64,000 nucleotides of DNA from Teredinibacter purpureus (GCF_014217335.1 NZ_CP060092.1:1939501-2003500); one strand, 5' to 3'; positions 40,117 to 50,696 are shown, counted from the stretch's first letter. Notes: a model not told the origin generated them from the letters alone. Translations and numbers: made by a program.

Positions 40117-40593
40117 ATGCAAAAATACCCTATGACAGTCGAAGGTGAAAAAGCCCTTCGAGACGAGTTGGAGCAGCTTAAAAAGGTTGATCGTCCTCGC
40201 ATTGTTGCGGCTATTGCTGAAGCGCGCGAGCATGGCGATTTGAAGGAAAATGCCGAATATCATGCTGCGCGTGAGCAGCAAGGTTTTTGTGAAGGTCGCG
40301 TTCAAGATATTGAAGGCAAGCTTTCAACGGCGGTTATAATCGATATCATGTCGATGCCTCCGTCCGGCAAAGTTATTTTTGGTACAACAGTGAAGCTGAT
40401 AAACGTTGAAACCGACGAAGAAATAGCCTACAAAATTGTGGGGCAAGACGAGGCGAATGTGAAGATCAATAAAATTTCAGTGACATCGCCTATCGCTAGA
40501 GCGCTCATAGGGAAAGAGGTGGGTGATGTTGCGGTGGTTAAGGCACCTGGTGGTGATGTTGAATACGAGATTGACGATGTGTTACATATCTAA
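40117..40593 (+). CDS. greA: Transcription elongation factor GreA
   Basis: Rescues backtracked RNA polymerase by stimulating transcript cleavage. The 158-residue product starts at ATG 40117, matching the family start MQKYPMT; an upstream in-frame TTG would add three residues. The coiled coil with the acidic tip motif ([16 protein letters not shown]) and the C-terminal FKBP-like domain are complete. It follows carB closely, the usual order. Confidence 0.97.
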   Translation: MQKYPMTVEGEKALRDELEQLKKVDRPRIVAAIAEAREHGDLKENAEYHAAREQQGFCEGRVQDIEGKLSTAVIIDIMSMPPSGKVIFGTTVKLINVETDEEIAYKIVGQDEANVKINKISVTSPIARALIGKEVGDVAVVKAPGGDVEYEIDDVLHI

Positions 40594-40615
40594 ATATGTA
40601 AAAGCATCGTAGAGC

Positions 40616-40660
40616 CCGCCCATAAAAAAACGGACATCGAGTCCGTTTTTTTATGGGCGG
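40616..40660. terminator. Bidirectional terminator between greA and the lipoprotein gene
   Basis: CCGCCCATAAAAAAACGGAC and its perfect complement pair around a five-base loop, giving a 20-base stem with A and T runs built in. It can serve both convergent genes. Confidence 0.9.
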
Positions 40661-40681
40661 CAATTGGGCACTATCTTGCGG

Positions 40682-41101
40682 TCACCACCGCAAGATAGTA
40701 TCTGGAAACTGGGTTCTGTCAATATTGGTCGCTAGATCGTTGCATTCTCCTCGCAGTAGAGGCGAGTGCCCGAACAAGTTTTTATCTAAAAGCCAGTAAC
40801 CTTCTTTGCAATACCCTGTTTCGGCTATTTTCATATTGGCTTGAGCAACAAGTATTGATTCGGTTCGCCTAGTGCTTCTCTCCGACGTAGGCGCGTTTGG
40901 GGCGCCGTTTCTGCGCCGTGTATTTCTAGTGTCGATAGTTCTTAGCTCTGTCTCAAGGGGTAATAATTGTATTTGGAAGTGCTTTAACCCGCTTGACGTT
41001 ATGCGTGTAGTGAACTGGGTTTCAGAATTCTTGGGTGGTTTTGTCGAGCTGCATCCGCAAAAAAACAGTATGGCAAGTGCGTAAAAAAAGTAACGTGTCA
41101 T
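40682..41101 (-). CDS. Small lipoprotein coupled to the two-component genes, unknown function
   Basis: A 139-residue protein with a lipoprotein signal (ALAILFFCGC, Cys17). The mature part has an Arg/Thr-rich stretch (about 58-80) and four more cysteines or so are absent except in ETGYCKEGYW and LLRGECND, which could pair as a disulphide. No family was recognised. The start overlaps the response-regulator stop (TAATG), so it is translated from the same mRNA as the envelope-stress type regulators and may be a sensor accessory or target. Confidence 0.75.
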   Translation of the reverse strand: MTRYFFYALAILFFCGCSSTKPPKNSETQFTTRITSSGLKHFQIQLLPLETELRTIDTRNTRRRNGAPNAPTSERSTRRTESILVAQANMKIAETGYCKEGYWLLDKNLFGHSPLLRGECNDLATNIDRTQFPDTILRW

Positions 41102-41787
41102 TATTGTGTGGGCTCGTATTTGTATCCAGCGCCGTATACCGAATGGATAACCTCTTGGTCTGCGGCGAGTTCTTGGAGTTTTTTGCGTAATTTTTTAACA
41201 TGGCTGTCGACAGTGCGGTTACTTACAACACGATAGTCGCTGTAGATGTTATCCATAATAAATTGCCGAGAAAAAATTTTTCCTGGTGAATCGTACAGTA
41301 ATTTAAACAGGCTGAATTCAATGGTTGTGAGTTCGGTGGTTTGGCCCTTGATGGTAACGTGGTGGCTGTCTTGGTGCAATTCGATGAGTGCCGTTGGTTG
41401 TGAAGGAAGAGTTCTACGTAACACAGCTTTTACTCGTGCGACGATTTCTTTTGGGCTAAACGGCTTACAGATGTAATCATCGGCCCCTAGCTCAAGGCCA
41501 AGTAAACGATCAATTTCTTCTACTTTGGCTGTTACCATAATGATAGGTGTTTGTGCCCACGCGGGCTTGTCGCGTAGCTCTCGGCATAAGCTTAGGCCAT
41601 CTTTTTCTGGGAGCATTATATCCAGTAATATTAAGGTGGGTCGGTTGTTTTCGAGCCATGGCATTACCTCACCACCATTATGGATAAGATGGCAGGTGTA
41701 GTCCGCCGCTAACAGGTAGTCTCGAATGAGTTGAGCTAGATCTGGTTCATCTTCAACAATTAGAATTAAGGGGCGTGTGTTGGACAT
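41101..41787 (-). CDS. baeR: Response regulator, OmpR family, BaeR-like
   Basis: DNA-binding partner of the kinase encoded upstream. The 228-residue protein has a receiver domain with phosphate acceptor Asp in LILLDIMLPEKDG, followed by EIDRLLGLELGADDYICKPFSP, text very close to E. coli BaeR. The winged-helix output domain covers about residues 130-228. It lies 12 bases after the kinase gene. Confidence 0.92.
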   Translation of the reverse strand: MSNTRPLILIVEDEPDLAQLIRDYLLAADYTCHLIHNGGEVMPWLENNRPTLILLDIMLPEKDGLSLCRELRDKPAWAQTPIIMVTAKVEEIDRLLGLELGADDYICKPFSPKEIVARVKAVLRRTLPSQPTALIELHQDSHHVTIKGQTTELTTIEFSLFKLLYDSPGKIFSRQFIMDNIYSDYRVVSNRTVDSHVKKLRKKLQELAADQEVIHSVYGAGYKYEPTQ

Positions 41788-41799
41788 GAGGCGTATTCC

Positions 41800-43215
41800 T
41801 TAGTTCATTGGTAGCGTAATACTGATTTTCAGCCCGCCAAGAGTGGATGGCGACGCGTTTATTGTGCCCTCGTGCGCTTCAACTATATTTTTACAAATAC
41901 TGAGCCCCAAGCCTGCACCGCCAAGTGCTCGGTTGCGAGATTTTTCTAGCCTGAATAGTCTGTCAAAAATCTTATCTAAGGCTTCGGCAGGAACGGAGGG
42001 CGCGCTGTCCTCAAGCGTTAGAATTATCGAATGCTCAGTTTGTGCTGCGCTTAGCTGAATTTTGCCCGGAGCGTCGGTATAGCGTGCACTATTTTCAATG
42101 AGGTTATCCAGTAATTGCTGTAAGCGCTTTTCATCTGCAAACAGACGAGTTTTTTCGTTAAGCTGGTTGCGAATGGTTAGCGATAGCTTTTCTTGAGCTA
42201 ATTTTTGTTGGTAATCGAGGGCTACATTCGCAACGATTTTTTGTAGGCGTAAAGGCTCTTTGGTGTAGGTCATAGCACCTAAATCGGATAGGGATAATTC
42301 GTAGAGATCATTGATGAGGCTGCTAACAGCATCAACTTTATTGTTGAGTAGGTGCAGGTTTTCGGTGGTCGTTGGCCTAATACCGTCTAGCATGGCCTCT
42401 ATCTGTGCTTTGATAACCGCAAGGGGAGTGCGCATTTCGTGTGAAATATCCGCTACCCATTGTTTTCGAGTGCTTTCGTTGAGGTTCAGGGTGCGTGCTA
42501 ACTCGTTAAAGTTTTGGCAAAGCAGCCCTAGCTCATCCGCCGTATTGCGCTCTAGACGCACAGTATAATCGCCTGCGATGATTTGGCGGGCGCCGCGAGA
42601 AAGCTCGCTTAGGGGGTTAACGAGCCAGCGGGAGACGAGCATGGCGACAACAAACGAACCCGCGAAAATGGCAATGCTCAGCAAAGCGAAAGCTTTCAAT
42701 TGTTGGTTGACGAATAGGCGGTCGACTGAGCGCATGAAGTCTTTTGGTTTTATGTAGCCAATATACCCAATTAATTGTTCGTTAAAATAGAGCGCTCGCC
42801 ATGAATATTCGGCATTTTTAAAGTAATTACCGACAATAATTTGCTTGTTATTGTCGGTAAGGATCAGCTGGTCAATAAAGGCGCGTTCATGGGCTTTAAC
42901 ACTGGGGTGCAGAGGCGGCTCGTTATTGTTAACCGCTTGTCTTTGCTGTTGTTCGATAAATTCTCTAAAGGTTTGATAGCGTAGCCGACGCCAAAGGCGT
43001 TTATCGTTCTTAAGCGGCGCAAGGGACATTTCCTTCGAATAGATCTCGGTAATCGTATTTTCGAGAAATTGCAGCCGGTCGATGGCCTGTTGTGTGACGT
43101 AATCAAGAAAACCTTGCCGAACACTGGCGTGATTCAGCAGCAGCATTGCAGAAGTGCTGAGCAGCAGAGTGAGGAGAAACGTAAGCCAGAGCTTGAATTT
43201 AATGCTTTTTATCAT
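41800..43215 (-). CDS. baeS: Sensor histidine kinase, BaeS-like
   Basis: Inner-membrane envelope-stress type kinase. Of 471 residues, TM1 is about 9-28 and TM2 about 170-192, with a periplasmic sensor between them. A HAMP linker (about 193-245) precedes the phosphorylation site His in VADISHEMRTPLAVIKAQIE and the ATPase boxes (N box around NLIENSARYTD, G box GGAGLGLSICKN). The text around the His is close to BaeS. In E. coli BaeSR controls multidrug efflux and spheroplast protein genes; here the third gene is a lipoprotein instead. Confidence 0.92.
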   Translation of the reverse strand: MIKSIKFKLWLTFLLTLLLSTSAMLLLNHASVRQGFLDYVTQQAIDRLQFLENTITEIYSKEMSLAPLKNDKRLWRRLRYQTFREFIEQQQRQAVNNNEPPLHPSVKAHERAFIDQLILTDNNKQIIVGNYFKNAEYSWRALYFNEQLIGYIGYIKPKDFMRSVDRLFVNQQLKAFALLSIAIFAGSFVVAMLVSRWLVNPLSELSRGARQIIAGDYTVRLERNTADELGLLCQNFNELARTLNLNESTRKQWVADISHEMRTPLAVIKAQIEAMLDGIRPTTTENLHLLNNKVDAVSSLINDLYELSLSDLGAMTYTKEPLRLQKIVANVALDYQQKLAQEKLSLTIRNQLNEKTRLFADEKRLQQLLDNLIENSARYTDAPGKIQLSAAQTEHSIILTLEDSAPSVPAEALDKIFDRLFRLEKSRNRALGGAGLGLSICKNIVEAHEGTINASPSTLGGLKISITLPMN

Positions 43216-43319
43216 GGGAAGACGCCTGAATGGGCAGTATTGCCAAGACCCCTTGCAACCGCAAGCGGCAAATTCAAGCTTCCTTTATATTTGCATTTTT
43301 GAATACGGCGCTTAGAAGT

Positions 43320-43619
43320 TTAGCGAATATTCGATTTCTTTGGGTGAGGCTTTTTCGCGGCCCGAAAGAAAAGTGCAACTTTACCTATTTCTTGGATGGT
43401 CTGCGCAGAGCATTTAGCGCTTATCTCAGCAATGGCAGCTTTGCGGGCTTCACGATCAATAATTGAGACTTTAACTTTAATTAATTCATGGTCTTCAAGT
43501 GCTCGATCAATTTCGGCAAGCACGTTTTCGGTGAGGCCTTTACCGGCGATGGTGACAACGGGGTTTAGATCGTGGCCAATGGTTCGGTATTGCTTAACTT
43601 TATCGTTGGATAGGCTCAT
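43320..43619 (-). CDS. yhbY: Ribosome assembly RNA-binding protein YhbY
   Basis: CRM-domain protein bound to pre-50S particles. Start 43619 gives the family start MSLSNDKVKQYRTIGHDLNPVV and a 99-residue product; the frame continues upstream but without family similarity. The GKGLTENVLAEIDRALEDHELIKVK block is the CRM core with its G-x-x-G-type loop. It is divergent from rlmE, the common arrangement in gammaproteobacteria. Confidence 0.95.
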   Translation of the reverse strand: MSLSNDKVKQYRTIGHDLNPVVTIAGKGLTENVLAEIDRALEDHELIKVKVSIIDREARKAAIAEISAKCSAQTIQEIGKVALFFRAAKKPHPKKSNIR

Positions 43620-43920
43620 GATGGAACTCGCTACAGAGAGGTTAAATCGGGGGCGACATTGTACAGGGTTATGGCCGAGAAGCGCGACTATAGGCGCCTG
43701 CACTGCGTTTTATTTAGTGCGGAACAAGAAAACGAGCAGGTTGGGCTGGTGGATTGCGTGCCATATTTGTATCGCGGTAGTATGAAGCGGCTTGTAAAGC
43801 TTGTTCAAAGCTTCCCTATACTCTTAGAATGCGCGCCCTAGTTGTGATTGCAATCCGCCTGGGGCTATGTGTTGCAAGCTAATGGTGTAGGCCAATGGAA
43901 CAAGATAATAGAGTGAACTC
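43620..43920. other. Divergent promoter region between yhbY and rlmE
   Basis: It must hold both promoters, but no strong box was recognised by eye. A 60-codon open frame on the + strand (43659-43841) has no ribosome site and no recognisable content and is not called a gene. Confidence 0.5.
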
Positions 43921-44541
43921 ATGTCCAGATCGAAAAGTAGTAATCGTTGGTTAGATGAGCATTTCAGGGATCAATATGTGTTAGCGTCCCAAAAAGATGG
44001 TTATCGCTCACGGGCTAGCTACAAGTTAGTTGAGCTAAACAAAAAAGATCGCTTGTTTAAGCGCGGCATGACAGTAGTCGATTTAGGTTCTGCGCCCGGA
44101 GGCTGGTCGCAGGTTGCCGCTCAGGCAGCAGGCGATACAGGCATTGTTTTGGCCTCCGATATTTTACCTATGGACTCCATAGCGGGTGTTACCTTTATTC
44201 AGGGTGATTTTACGGAAGAGAGCGTGCTTAATGAATTGTTGGCCGCAATGGGAGAAAAACGCGCAGATCTTGTAATTTCTGATATGGCCCCCAACATGAG
44301 TGGTATTGCGGCGGTTGATCAACCAAAAGCGATGTATTTGGTTGAGCTGGCGCTTGATATGGCGATTCAAATACTGAGCCCCGGTGGCAACTTTGTCAGC
44401 AAAGTCTTTCAGGGTGAAGGGTTCGATGATTTTCTACTTAATTGTCGCGCGCACTTTAATTCCGTTGTTACCCGCAAGCCCGATGCTTCTAGAGCGAGAT
44501 CTCGAGAAGTCTATTTGGTGGCGAAGGGCTTTAAAGGCTAG
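43921..44541 (+). CDS. rlmE: 23S rRNA 2'-O-ribose methyltransferase RlmE (FtsJ/RrmJ)
   Basis: Heat-shock methyltransferase that modifies U2552 in 23S rRNA. The 206-residue protein has the start [30 protein letters not shown] in its usual form, the SAM motif [14 protein letters not shown], and catalytic DMAPNMSG. It precedes ftsH, the conserved order. Confidence 0.97.
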   Translation: MSRSKSSNRWLDEHFRDQYVLASQKDGYRSRASYKLVELNKKDRLFKRGMTVVDLGSAPGGWSQVAAQAAGDTGIVLASDILPMDSIAGVTFIQGDFTEESVLNELLAAMGEKRADLVISDMAPNMSGIAAVDQPKAMYLVELALDMAIQILSPGGNFVSKVFQGEGFDDFLLNCRAHFNSVVTRKPDASRARSREVYLVAKGFKG

Positions 44542-44623
44542 ACTGCGGGTATTACTCGGATATAGCGAATTTGCAAGTCCCTATTGAATTTCAGTTGGGA
44601 CGGACTAATCAGGAGAAGCAGCC

Positions 44624-46531
44624 TTGAATGACATGGCTAAAAACCTCGTACTTTGGCTTGTAATAGCCGCTGTACTTTTTACCGTTTTCCAAAACTTTAA
44701 TGAAACCGCGCCTCGCGATGAAATGACGTACTCTGAGTTTATGCTCGAAGTGCAGGACGATCGCGTAAGTGAAGTCATTATTGAGGGGCAGATGATTCGA
44801 GGCATTCGCCTAGATAACACCTCTTTTTTGGTTGTAATGCCAGAAATCCTTGACTTGAAATTGATGGATACCCTATTGGACCATCGAGTTAAGGTAAAAG
44901 GCGCTGTTCCCGAAAAGGCTAGCCTATTAGAGCAACTCTTGGTTGCGAGCTTTCCTATTTTGTTGTTTATAGCTGTATTTGTGTTTTTTATGCGGCAAAT
45001 GCAGGGTGGTTCTGGTGGCCGCGGGGGCCCTATGAGTTTTGCGAAAAGTAAAGCTCGGCTGCTAGGCGAAGATCAGGTCAAAACAACGTTTGCAGATGTG
45101 GCAGGTGTTGATGAAGCCAAAGAAGATGTGCAAGAGCTTGTTGAATTCTTACGAGACCCTTCTCGCTTTCAGCGCTTGGGTGGGCGAATTCCTCGTGGCG
45201 TATTAATGGCAGGCCCTCCAGGTACCGGTAAAACGTTACTGGCAAAAGCAATTGCTGGCGAAGCGAAAGTGCCTTTCTTTTCAATTTCAGGTTCAGATTT
45301 TGTTGAAATGTTTGTCGGTGTCGGTGCCTCTCGCGTGCGAGATATGTTCGAGCAAGCGAAGAAGCAGGCCCCTTGCATTATCTTTATCGATGAAATTGAC
45401 GCCGTTGGCCGGCATCGTGGTGGCGGTCATGGCGGTGGCCATGATGAACGCGAGCAAACGCTGAACCAGCTGCTTGTCGAGATGGACGGTTTTGAGGGTA
45501 ATGAAGGCGTTATTGTGATTGCCGCAACTAACCGCCCAGACGTACTGGATAAGGCCTTGTTGCGCCCCGGTCGATTTGACCGACAGGTGTTTGTAGGGTT
45601 ACCGGATATCCGCGGTCGTGAGCAAATTTTAAAAGTTCATATGCGAAAAGTGCCTATGGACGATCAGGTGCAAGCGTCGATATTAGCGCGTGGTACGCCC
45701 GGGTTTTCCGGCGCCGACTTGGCAAACTTGATAAACGAAGCCGCATTATTTGCTGCGCGTGCGAATAAACGTTTGGTGACGATGGAAGAGTTTGAAAATG
45801 CGCGCGATAAGATTTTAATGGGCGCAGAGCGCAAGTCCATGGTGATGAGCGAAAAGGAAAAAGAAAATACCGCCTACCACGAAGCGGGTCACGCAATTGT
45901 TGGGCGCCTAGTGCCTGAGCACGATCCCGTGCATAAGGTTAGTATCATTCCGCGGGGTAGAGCGTTAGGCGTTACCCAGTTCTTGCCGGAAGAGGATAAA
46001 TACAGTAGCAGTAAGCGTTCATTGGAGTCTCGATTGTGTGCCTTGTTTGGCGGTCGTATTGCTGAAGAAATGACCTTGGGTTTAGATGGCGTTACAACAG
46101 GTGCATCTAATGATATTGAGCGTGCAACTGAAATTGCACGGAATATGGTAACCAAGTGGGGGCTATCGGAAAAGTTGGGCCCGCTTCACTACGGCGAGGA
46201 TGAAGGCGCATACCCTGGCACGGGCTCCCCTCAGTATTCTGGTGAAACGTCCAGTGTCATTGATGCAGAGGTTCGCCGGATTGTGGATGAGACTTATGTT
46301 GAGGCTAAAAAGGTACTCGAAGATAATCGCGATATTCTTGACGCAATGAAAGATGCGTTGATGGAGTACGAAACGATCGATGCCGATCAGGTTGACGACT
46401 TAATGGCGCGCCGTAAAGTGCGCCCGCCACGTGATTGGCATGATACCGGTGCTGGTGGCGATGGGTCTGGCGGTTCTGATGCTCGTTCTTCTGACAGCCC
46501 GTCTGTGGGTGACCCTGCTAACCAGCATTAA
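44624..46531 (+). CDS. ftsH: ATP-dependent zinc metalloprotease FtsH
   Basis: Membrane-anchored AAA+ protease that degrades unneeded membrane and regulatory proteins such as sigma-32 and LpxC. The TTG at 44624 is preferred because AGGAG lies eight bases upstream; the ATG three codons later is too far from it. Of 635 residues, two TM helices (about 7-25 and 105-125) precede the AAA+ domain with GPPGTGKT and the SRH region, then the zinc site HEAGH (in [12 protein letters not shown]). The C-terminus is Gly/Ser rich. Confidence 0.97.
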   Translation: MNDMAKNLVLWLVIAAVLFTVFQNFNETAPRDEMTYSEFMLEVQDDRVSEVIIEGQMIRGIRLDNTSFLVVMPEILDLKLMDTLLDHRVKVKGAVPEKASLLEQLLVASFPILLFIAVFVFFMRQMQGGSGGRGGPMSFAKSKARLLGEDQVKTTFADVAGVDEAKEDVQELVEFLRDPSRFQRLGGRIPRGVLMAGPPGTGKTLLAKAIAGEAKVPFFSISGSDFVEMFVGVGASRVRDMFEQAKKQAPCIIFIDEIDAVGRHRGGGHGGGHDEREQTLNQLLVEMDGFEGNEGVIVIAATNRPDVLDKALLRPGRFDRQVFVGLPDIRGREQILKVHMRKVPMDDQVQASILARGTPGFSGADLANLINEAALFAARANKRLVTMEEFENARDKILMGAERKSMVMSEKEKENTAYHEAGHAIVGRLVPEHDPVHKVSIIPRGRALGVTQFLPEEDKYSSSKRSLESRLCALFGGRIAEEMTLGLDGVTTGASNDIERATEIARNMVTKWGLSEKLGPLHYGEDEGAYPGTGSPQYSGETSSVIDAEVRRIVDETYVEAKKVLEDNRDILDAMKDALMEYETIDADQVDDLMARRKVRPPRDWHDTGAGGDGSGGSDARSSDSPSVGDPANQH

Positions 46532-46635
46532 TGCTAGGCGCCGCCACATGCTTCAGTGTGGCGGCGTTTCTTTTTTTGGCTGAAAAGCCTGTCTATTATT
46601 TCACGGGAAAAAGCGTTAGCGCTCTCACATTTATC

Positions 46636-47520
46636 ATGCTTCTTCATTGTGGTTCCCGTTCTATCGATTTGTCTTCCCCTAAAGTGATGGGTGTTTTAAA
46701 TGTAACGCCAGATTCTTTTTTTGATGGCGGTAAGCATTACGCCGCATCAGGGGGTGAGTCGCGCCTCTTGATTGATCACGCCGTGAAAGCGGCTGAAGCG
46801 ATGGTCTTGGCTGGCGCGGCATTTATCGACGTTGGCGGTGAGTCCACGCGGCCAGGCGCGGCCGATGTAAGTGCTCAGCAGGAAGCCGATAGAGTGCTGC
46901 CTGTGGTGGAGGCTTTGGCGAGTCGTGTAGATGCTGTTGTTTCGGTTGATACGTCAACAGCCTTGGTCATGGTCGAGGCATGCCGTCTTGGCGCGGGCTT
47001 GCTTAACGATGTGCGTGCGCTTGAGCGCGAGGGCGCGTTGGCTGCAGCAATAACAACAGGGTTACCTATTTGTTTGATGCATATGCAAGGTAATCCCGCC
47101 ACAATGCAGGATAATCCCGCTTACATTGATGTCGTGGGCGACGTTAGTCAATATTTGGCCGCGCGTATAGCGCTGGTGGTAGACACTGCGTCTGAGTTAG
47201 GTATGGTGCCGCCTCAGCTGGTGTTAGATCCTGGGTTCGGATTTGGTAAAACAGATAATCATAATATTGCTCTTCTTAATGGGTTGACCGAGCTTTCGGC
47301 GCTGCGGCTCCCATTGTTAGTAGGGCTTTCGCGTAAATCGATGCTGGGGCGGCTGCTGGGGCGACCGCCGAGTGAGCGATTGGCTGGGAGTTTGGCGTTG
47401 GCACTTATCGCGGCGCAAAATGGCGCAAATATTATTCGGGTGCACGATGTGCCCGAAACAATGGATGTAATAACACTACTACAACAGGTCAAGAATGGGG
47501 GACACCATAGTGGCGCGTAA
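46636..47520 (+). CDS. folP: Dihydropteroate synthase FolP
   Basis: Joins p-aminobenzoate to the pterin in folate synthesis; target of sulphonamides. Start 46636 gives 294 residues and the family start just before [17 protein letters not shown]. The frame also opens at ATG 46531, overlapping the ftsH stop (TAATG), which would add 35 hydrophobic residues; which start is used is uncertain. The [10 protein letters not shown] and DPGFGFGKT blocks are intact. Confidence 0.93.
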   Translation: MLLHCGSRSIDLSSPKVMGVLNVTPDSFFDGGKHYAASGGESRLLIDHAVKAAEAMVLAGAAFIDVGGESTRPGAADVSAQQEADRVLPVVEALASRVDAVVSVDTSTALVMVEACRLGAGLLNDVRALEREGALAAAITTGLPICLMHMQGNPATMQDNPAYIDVVGDVSQYLAARIALVVDTASELGMVPPQLVLDPGFGFGKTDNHNIALLNGLTELSALRLPLLVGLSRKSMLGRLLGRPPSERLAGSLALALIAAQNGANIIRVHDVPETMDVITLLQQVKNGGHHSGA

Positions 47521-48853
47521 ATATTTTGGTACAGATGGGATTCGGGGCAAGGTTGGCGAAGGTGTGATTACCCCGCAGTTTTTTTTACAGCTCGGCTGGG
47601 CCGTAGGAAAGGTACTTGCAGAACAGAAAGATCATACGGGCAATGGCACCGTCTTGATCGGTAAAGATACGCGTATTTCTGGCTATATGTTCGAGTCTGC
47701 GCTGGAGGCCGGGTTGATAGCGGCAGGCGTCGATGTGGGGCTGCTAGGCCCAATGCCAACGCCCGCCATCGCATACTTGACTCGAACGTTTCAGGCGAGT
47801 GCGGGGATTGTTATTAGTGCATCCCATAACCCTTATGGGGATAATGGTATCAAGCTGTTTAACACTCAGGGAACAAAGTTGGCCGATGAAGTGGAGCTGG
47901 CTATAGAGGCTCAAATTGATAAGCCGATGACAACTGCGTCAAAGCTGGGTAAGGCACGGCGTATACCCGATGCAGAAGGTCGGTATATCGAATTTTGTAA
48001 AGGAACGCTGCCTTGGGGCTTTAGCTTGGCGGGGCTTACTATTGTGCTTGACTGCGCTAACGGCGCTACCTACGCCATTGCCCCAAAAGTAATGGAGGAG
48101 CTTGGTGCGAACGTCATTGTGATTGGTAATGAGCCCGATGGATTGAATATCAACCTGAATTGCGGCTCTACAAAAATGAATCAGTTGCAAAAACAGGTGC
48201 TGGAATCTCATGCTGACTTGGGAATAGCGTTTGATGGTGACGGCGATAGAGTTATGTTTGTCGACGATCGCGGTGAAATATTGGATGGCGATCAATTGAT
48301 CTACATTATTGCCGCGTACCGAAAATTGCGGGGTGAGGGGTGTAATGGTGTCGTTGGCACGCTTATGAGTAATTTCGGTTTTGAGAAAGGCCTTGAGAGC
48401 TTAGAGATTCCTTTTGTTCGGGCGAAAGTCGGTGATCGCTATGTGATCGAAGCGATGAACAATAATAACTGGAGCATTGGAGGGGAGTCCTCTGGCCACA
48501 TCGTTTGCGCTGACGTGACGACAACTGGCGATGGTGTTATTGCCGCGTTGCAGGTACTGAAGGCGCTTATGGCTGAACAGCAAAGCCTGTATGACCTGAA
48601 ACAGAGAATGCAAAAAATGCCACAGGTGATGGTTAATGTACCGGTGAATAATCGCATAGATGTTGACGCTGACCCCGTGGTTCAGTCTGCCATAGCGGAT
48701 GCTGAAATACGCATGGAAGGTAATGGGCGGGTGCTTTTGCGGCCATCCGGTACTGAGCCTGTAATTAGGGTAATGGTTGAAGGGCAGCAGCATAGTTTGG
48801 TGTCAGAGATTGCTCACGAATTAGCCGAGATCGTTGGTAAAGCGGTTTCGTAA
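47510..48853 (+). CDS. glmM: Phosphoglucosamine mutase GlmM
   Basis: Converts glucosamine-6-P to glucosamine-1-P for UDP-GlcNAc. The GTG at 47510 is chosen because GGGGGA lies eight bases upstream and the family begins [12 protein letters not shown]; it overlaps folP by 11 bases. The 447-residue protein has the phosphoserine loop [13 protein letters not shown] and the metal loop DGDGDRVMF, so it is active by sequence. Confidence 0.97.
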   Translation: MARKYFGTDGIRGKVGEGVITPQFFLQLGWAVGKVLAEQKDHTGNGTVLIGKDTRISGYMFESALEAGLIAAGVDVGLLGPMPTPAIAYLTRTFQASAGIVISASHNPYGDNGIKLFNTQGTKLADEVELAIEAQIDKPMTTASKLGKARRIPDAEGRYIEFCKGTLPWGFSLAGLTIVLDCANGATYAIAPKVMEELGANVIVIGNEPDGLNINLNCGSTKMNQLQKQVLESHADLGIAFDGDGDRVMFVDDRGEILDGDQLIYIIAAYRKLRGEGCNGVVGTLMSNFGFEKGLESLEIPFVRAKVGDRYVIEAMNNNNWSIGGESSGHIVCADVTTTGDGVIAALQVLKALMAEQQSLYDLKQRMQKMPQVMVNVPVNNRIDVDADPVVQSAIADAEIRMEGNGRVLLRPSGTEPVIRVMVEGQQHSLVSEIAHELAEIVGKAVS

Positions 48854-48998
48854 AGATTTTCATTGTTCTGGCGTTGTAACCCGCGGCAATCTCCGCTACT
48901 ATTTGCGCCCGTTTTGTTGGGCTCGCGCGGTAATGTTTTGCGGGTAACCATGCAAGCCAGAAATTTGCATCAAAAACCAGAAATAAAGGTAGATCCTT

Positions 48999-49739
48999 AT
49001 GCGTCGAAAGATCGTCATTGGTAACTGGAAAATGAATGGCAGTGTTAGTGCCAATCAAGAATTGCTGGCTAGCCTAACAGAGCAGTGGGGCGGTGTTCAT
49101 CAGTCGGAAATGGCTGTGTGTCCCCCTTATCCGTATTTAGCTGCGGCGGCTGTACAGCTAGAAAAATCGAATATTGGCTTGGGTGCCCAAGATCTGAGCG
49201 TTCAAGAAAGCGGAGCCTATACGGGCGAAGTTTCCGGTAGCATGTTGGTCGATAGTGGTTGCCAGTATGTATTGGTAGGTCATTCGGAGCGTCGTGAGTA
49301 TCATAGCGAATCCTCCGAATTGGTCGCAGAGAAGTTTGAAGTAGCCATCGGTAAGGGTTTGATTCCCGTACTGTGTGTTGGTGAAACGCTTGCTGACCGT
49401 GAAGATAATAAAACCTTTGACGTTATAGGTAAGCAGTTGCTGGCCGTTGTTGAGCGTTGCGGGTTGTCGAATGTGGCTAAAGGTATTATTGCTTATGAAC
49501 CCGTTTGGGCGATTGGTACAGGCAAGACAGCTACACCGCAAATGGCTCAGGATGTTCATTCCTATATCCGAGAGGTGTTAGGGCCTGAGGGAGATCAAAT
49601 GCGCATTTTGTATGGCGGTAGTGTTAAACCCGATTCTGCAGAAGGTTTGTTTGCTCAAAAAGATATTGATGGTGCATTGGTGGGCGGTGCTGCGCTTAAT
49701 GCCAACGACTTTGTTGCGATTTGTCGCGCTGCAGAGTAA
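48999..49739 (+). CDS. tpiA: Triose-phosphate isomerase TpiA
   Basis: Interconverts dihydroxyacetone phosphate and glyceraldehyde-3-phosphate. The 246-residue TIM barrel has Lys in GNWKMNG, catalytic His in VGHSERR, catalytic Glu in AYEPVWAIGTGKTA and the phosphate loop YGGSVKPDS. It is part of the glmM-tpiA-secG order. Confidence 0.98.
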   Translation: MRRKIVIGNWKMNGSVSANQELLASLTEQWGGVHQSEMAVCPPYPYLAAAAVQLEKSNIGLGAQDLSVQESGAYTGEVSGSMLVDSGCQYVLVGHSERREYHSESSELVAEKFEVAIGKGLIPVLCVGETLADREDNKTFDVIGKQLLAVVERCGLSNVAKGIIAYEPVWAIGTGKTATPQMAQDVHSYIREVLGPEGDQMRILYGGSVKPDSAEGLFAQKDIDGALVGGAALNANDFVAICRAAE

Positions 49740-49757
49740 CAAAATTAGAGAATAAAA

Positions 49758-50138
49758 ATGGAAAACATCATACTTTTGGTTCACCTGTTAACAGCTTTGG
49801 CGATCATTGTGCTTATCATGCTTCAGCAGGGTAAGGGCGCAGAGATGGGCGCATCTTTCGGTGCTGGCGCCTCGCAAACGTTGTTTGGTTCGGACGGCTC
49901 TGGTAATTTCTTTTCTCGCATGACCGCAATTTTTGCTACCGTGTTTTTTGTTACAAGCTTTGCTTTGGCTGTAATTGCGAAAGAAAAAACTGAAGTTAAC
50001 GATGATTTTGCGCTTCCCGAGTTGGAGCAGTTGGAGATTCCTACCGTTAGCGAGTCTGATGTGCCGGGCGAAGTCCCGTCGTTGGGTGCGGGTGCAGAAG
50101 GTGCAGGTGATGATGTTCCGCAGGTGCCGGTAAATTAA
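49758..50138 (+). CDS. secG: Preprotein translocase subunit SecG
   Basis: Small inner-membrane subunit of SecYEG. The 126-residue protein has two TM helices (about 2-22 and 50-72) around the conserved QQGKGAEMGASFGAGASQTLFG loop. The C-terminal tail is acidic and Gly/Pro rich and could be dispensable. Confidence 0.95.
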   Translation: MENIILLVHLLTALAIIVLIMLQQGKGAEMGASFGAGASQTLFGSDGSGNFFSRMTAIFATVFFVTSFALAVIAKEKTEVNDDFALPELEQLEIPTVSESDVPGEVPSLGAGAEGAGDDVPQVPVN

Positions 50139-50233
50139 TAATCTGTGAAGGTTGCGCGGTTACGTTAGTATAGCGCGCTATACGGCTTGGGCTCCTCTCC
50201 CAGTGCTGTTTAGGTTGAAACGTTTGTAAATAT

Positions 50234-50318
50234 GCCCAAGTGGTGGAATTGGTAGACACGCTATCTTGAGGGGGTAGTGGCGTAAGCCGTGCCGGTTCAA
50301 GTCCGGCCTTGGGCACCA
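50234..50318 (+). tRNA. tRNA-Leu (anticodon GAG)
   Basis: An 85-base type II tRNA. The acceptor stem GCCCAAG pairs with CTTGGGC before ACCA, encoded in the gene. The D-arm has GGAATTGGTAGACA, the anticodon stem CTATC/GGTAG holds loop TTGAGGG, a variable arm follows, and the T-arm has GGTTCAAGTCC. Confidence 0.95.
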
Positions 50319-50428
50319 TTTTTATGAGTGAAAACCGGTAATGTTGCGGGTTTTTACTTTCGGGTTTGTGTTTTTGCGGGAAGTTTTCGGCGTAGAAAAT
50401 AGTATTTTGGAAACAATCAATTTACTGC

Positions 50429-50457
50429 TTGACGCACCATATGCCTCCCCCTATAAT
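50429..50457 (+). promoter_or_regulatory. Sigma-70 promoter of the tRNA-fMet/rimP-nusA-infB transcript
   Basis: TTGACG and TATAAT are separated by 17 bases, an almost perfect promoter. The bases after it (GCGCCCCC) form a GC-rich discriminator typical of stable-RNA promoters under stringent control. Confidence 0.85.
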
Positions 50458-50464
50458 GCGCCCC

Positions 50465-50499
50465 CTCTGCTGCTAAGGTATATCGATAGCAAGGCAGAG
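50465..50499 (+). other. Leader hairpin upstream of tRNA-fMet
   Basis: CTCTGC and TGCTA on one side pair with TAGCA and GCAGAG on the other with a two-base bulge. It begins right at the predicted transcription start of the promoter and may protect the 5' end or mark a processing site. Confidence 0.5.
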
Positions 50500-50619
50500 A
50501 GACTGATACAGTCTAATGGCTTGAAGAGTTTAAGTTGTTGGTTGTAAAGCTGGAAGGGCAACGCTTTCATGCTTGAATCGCTTGGTAAGCAAGTCGGTTG
50601 TCGGTAGTAGTTGTTCTGG

Positions 50620-50696
<77 letters not shown>

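Noticed and set aside
43659..43841. 60-codon open frame between yhbY and rlmE
   Set aside because: No ribosome site, composition unlike neighbours, and position in a divergent promoter region.
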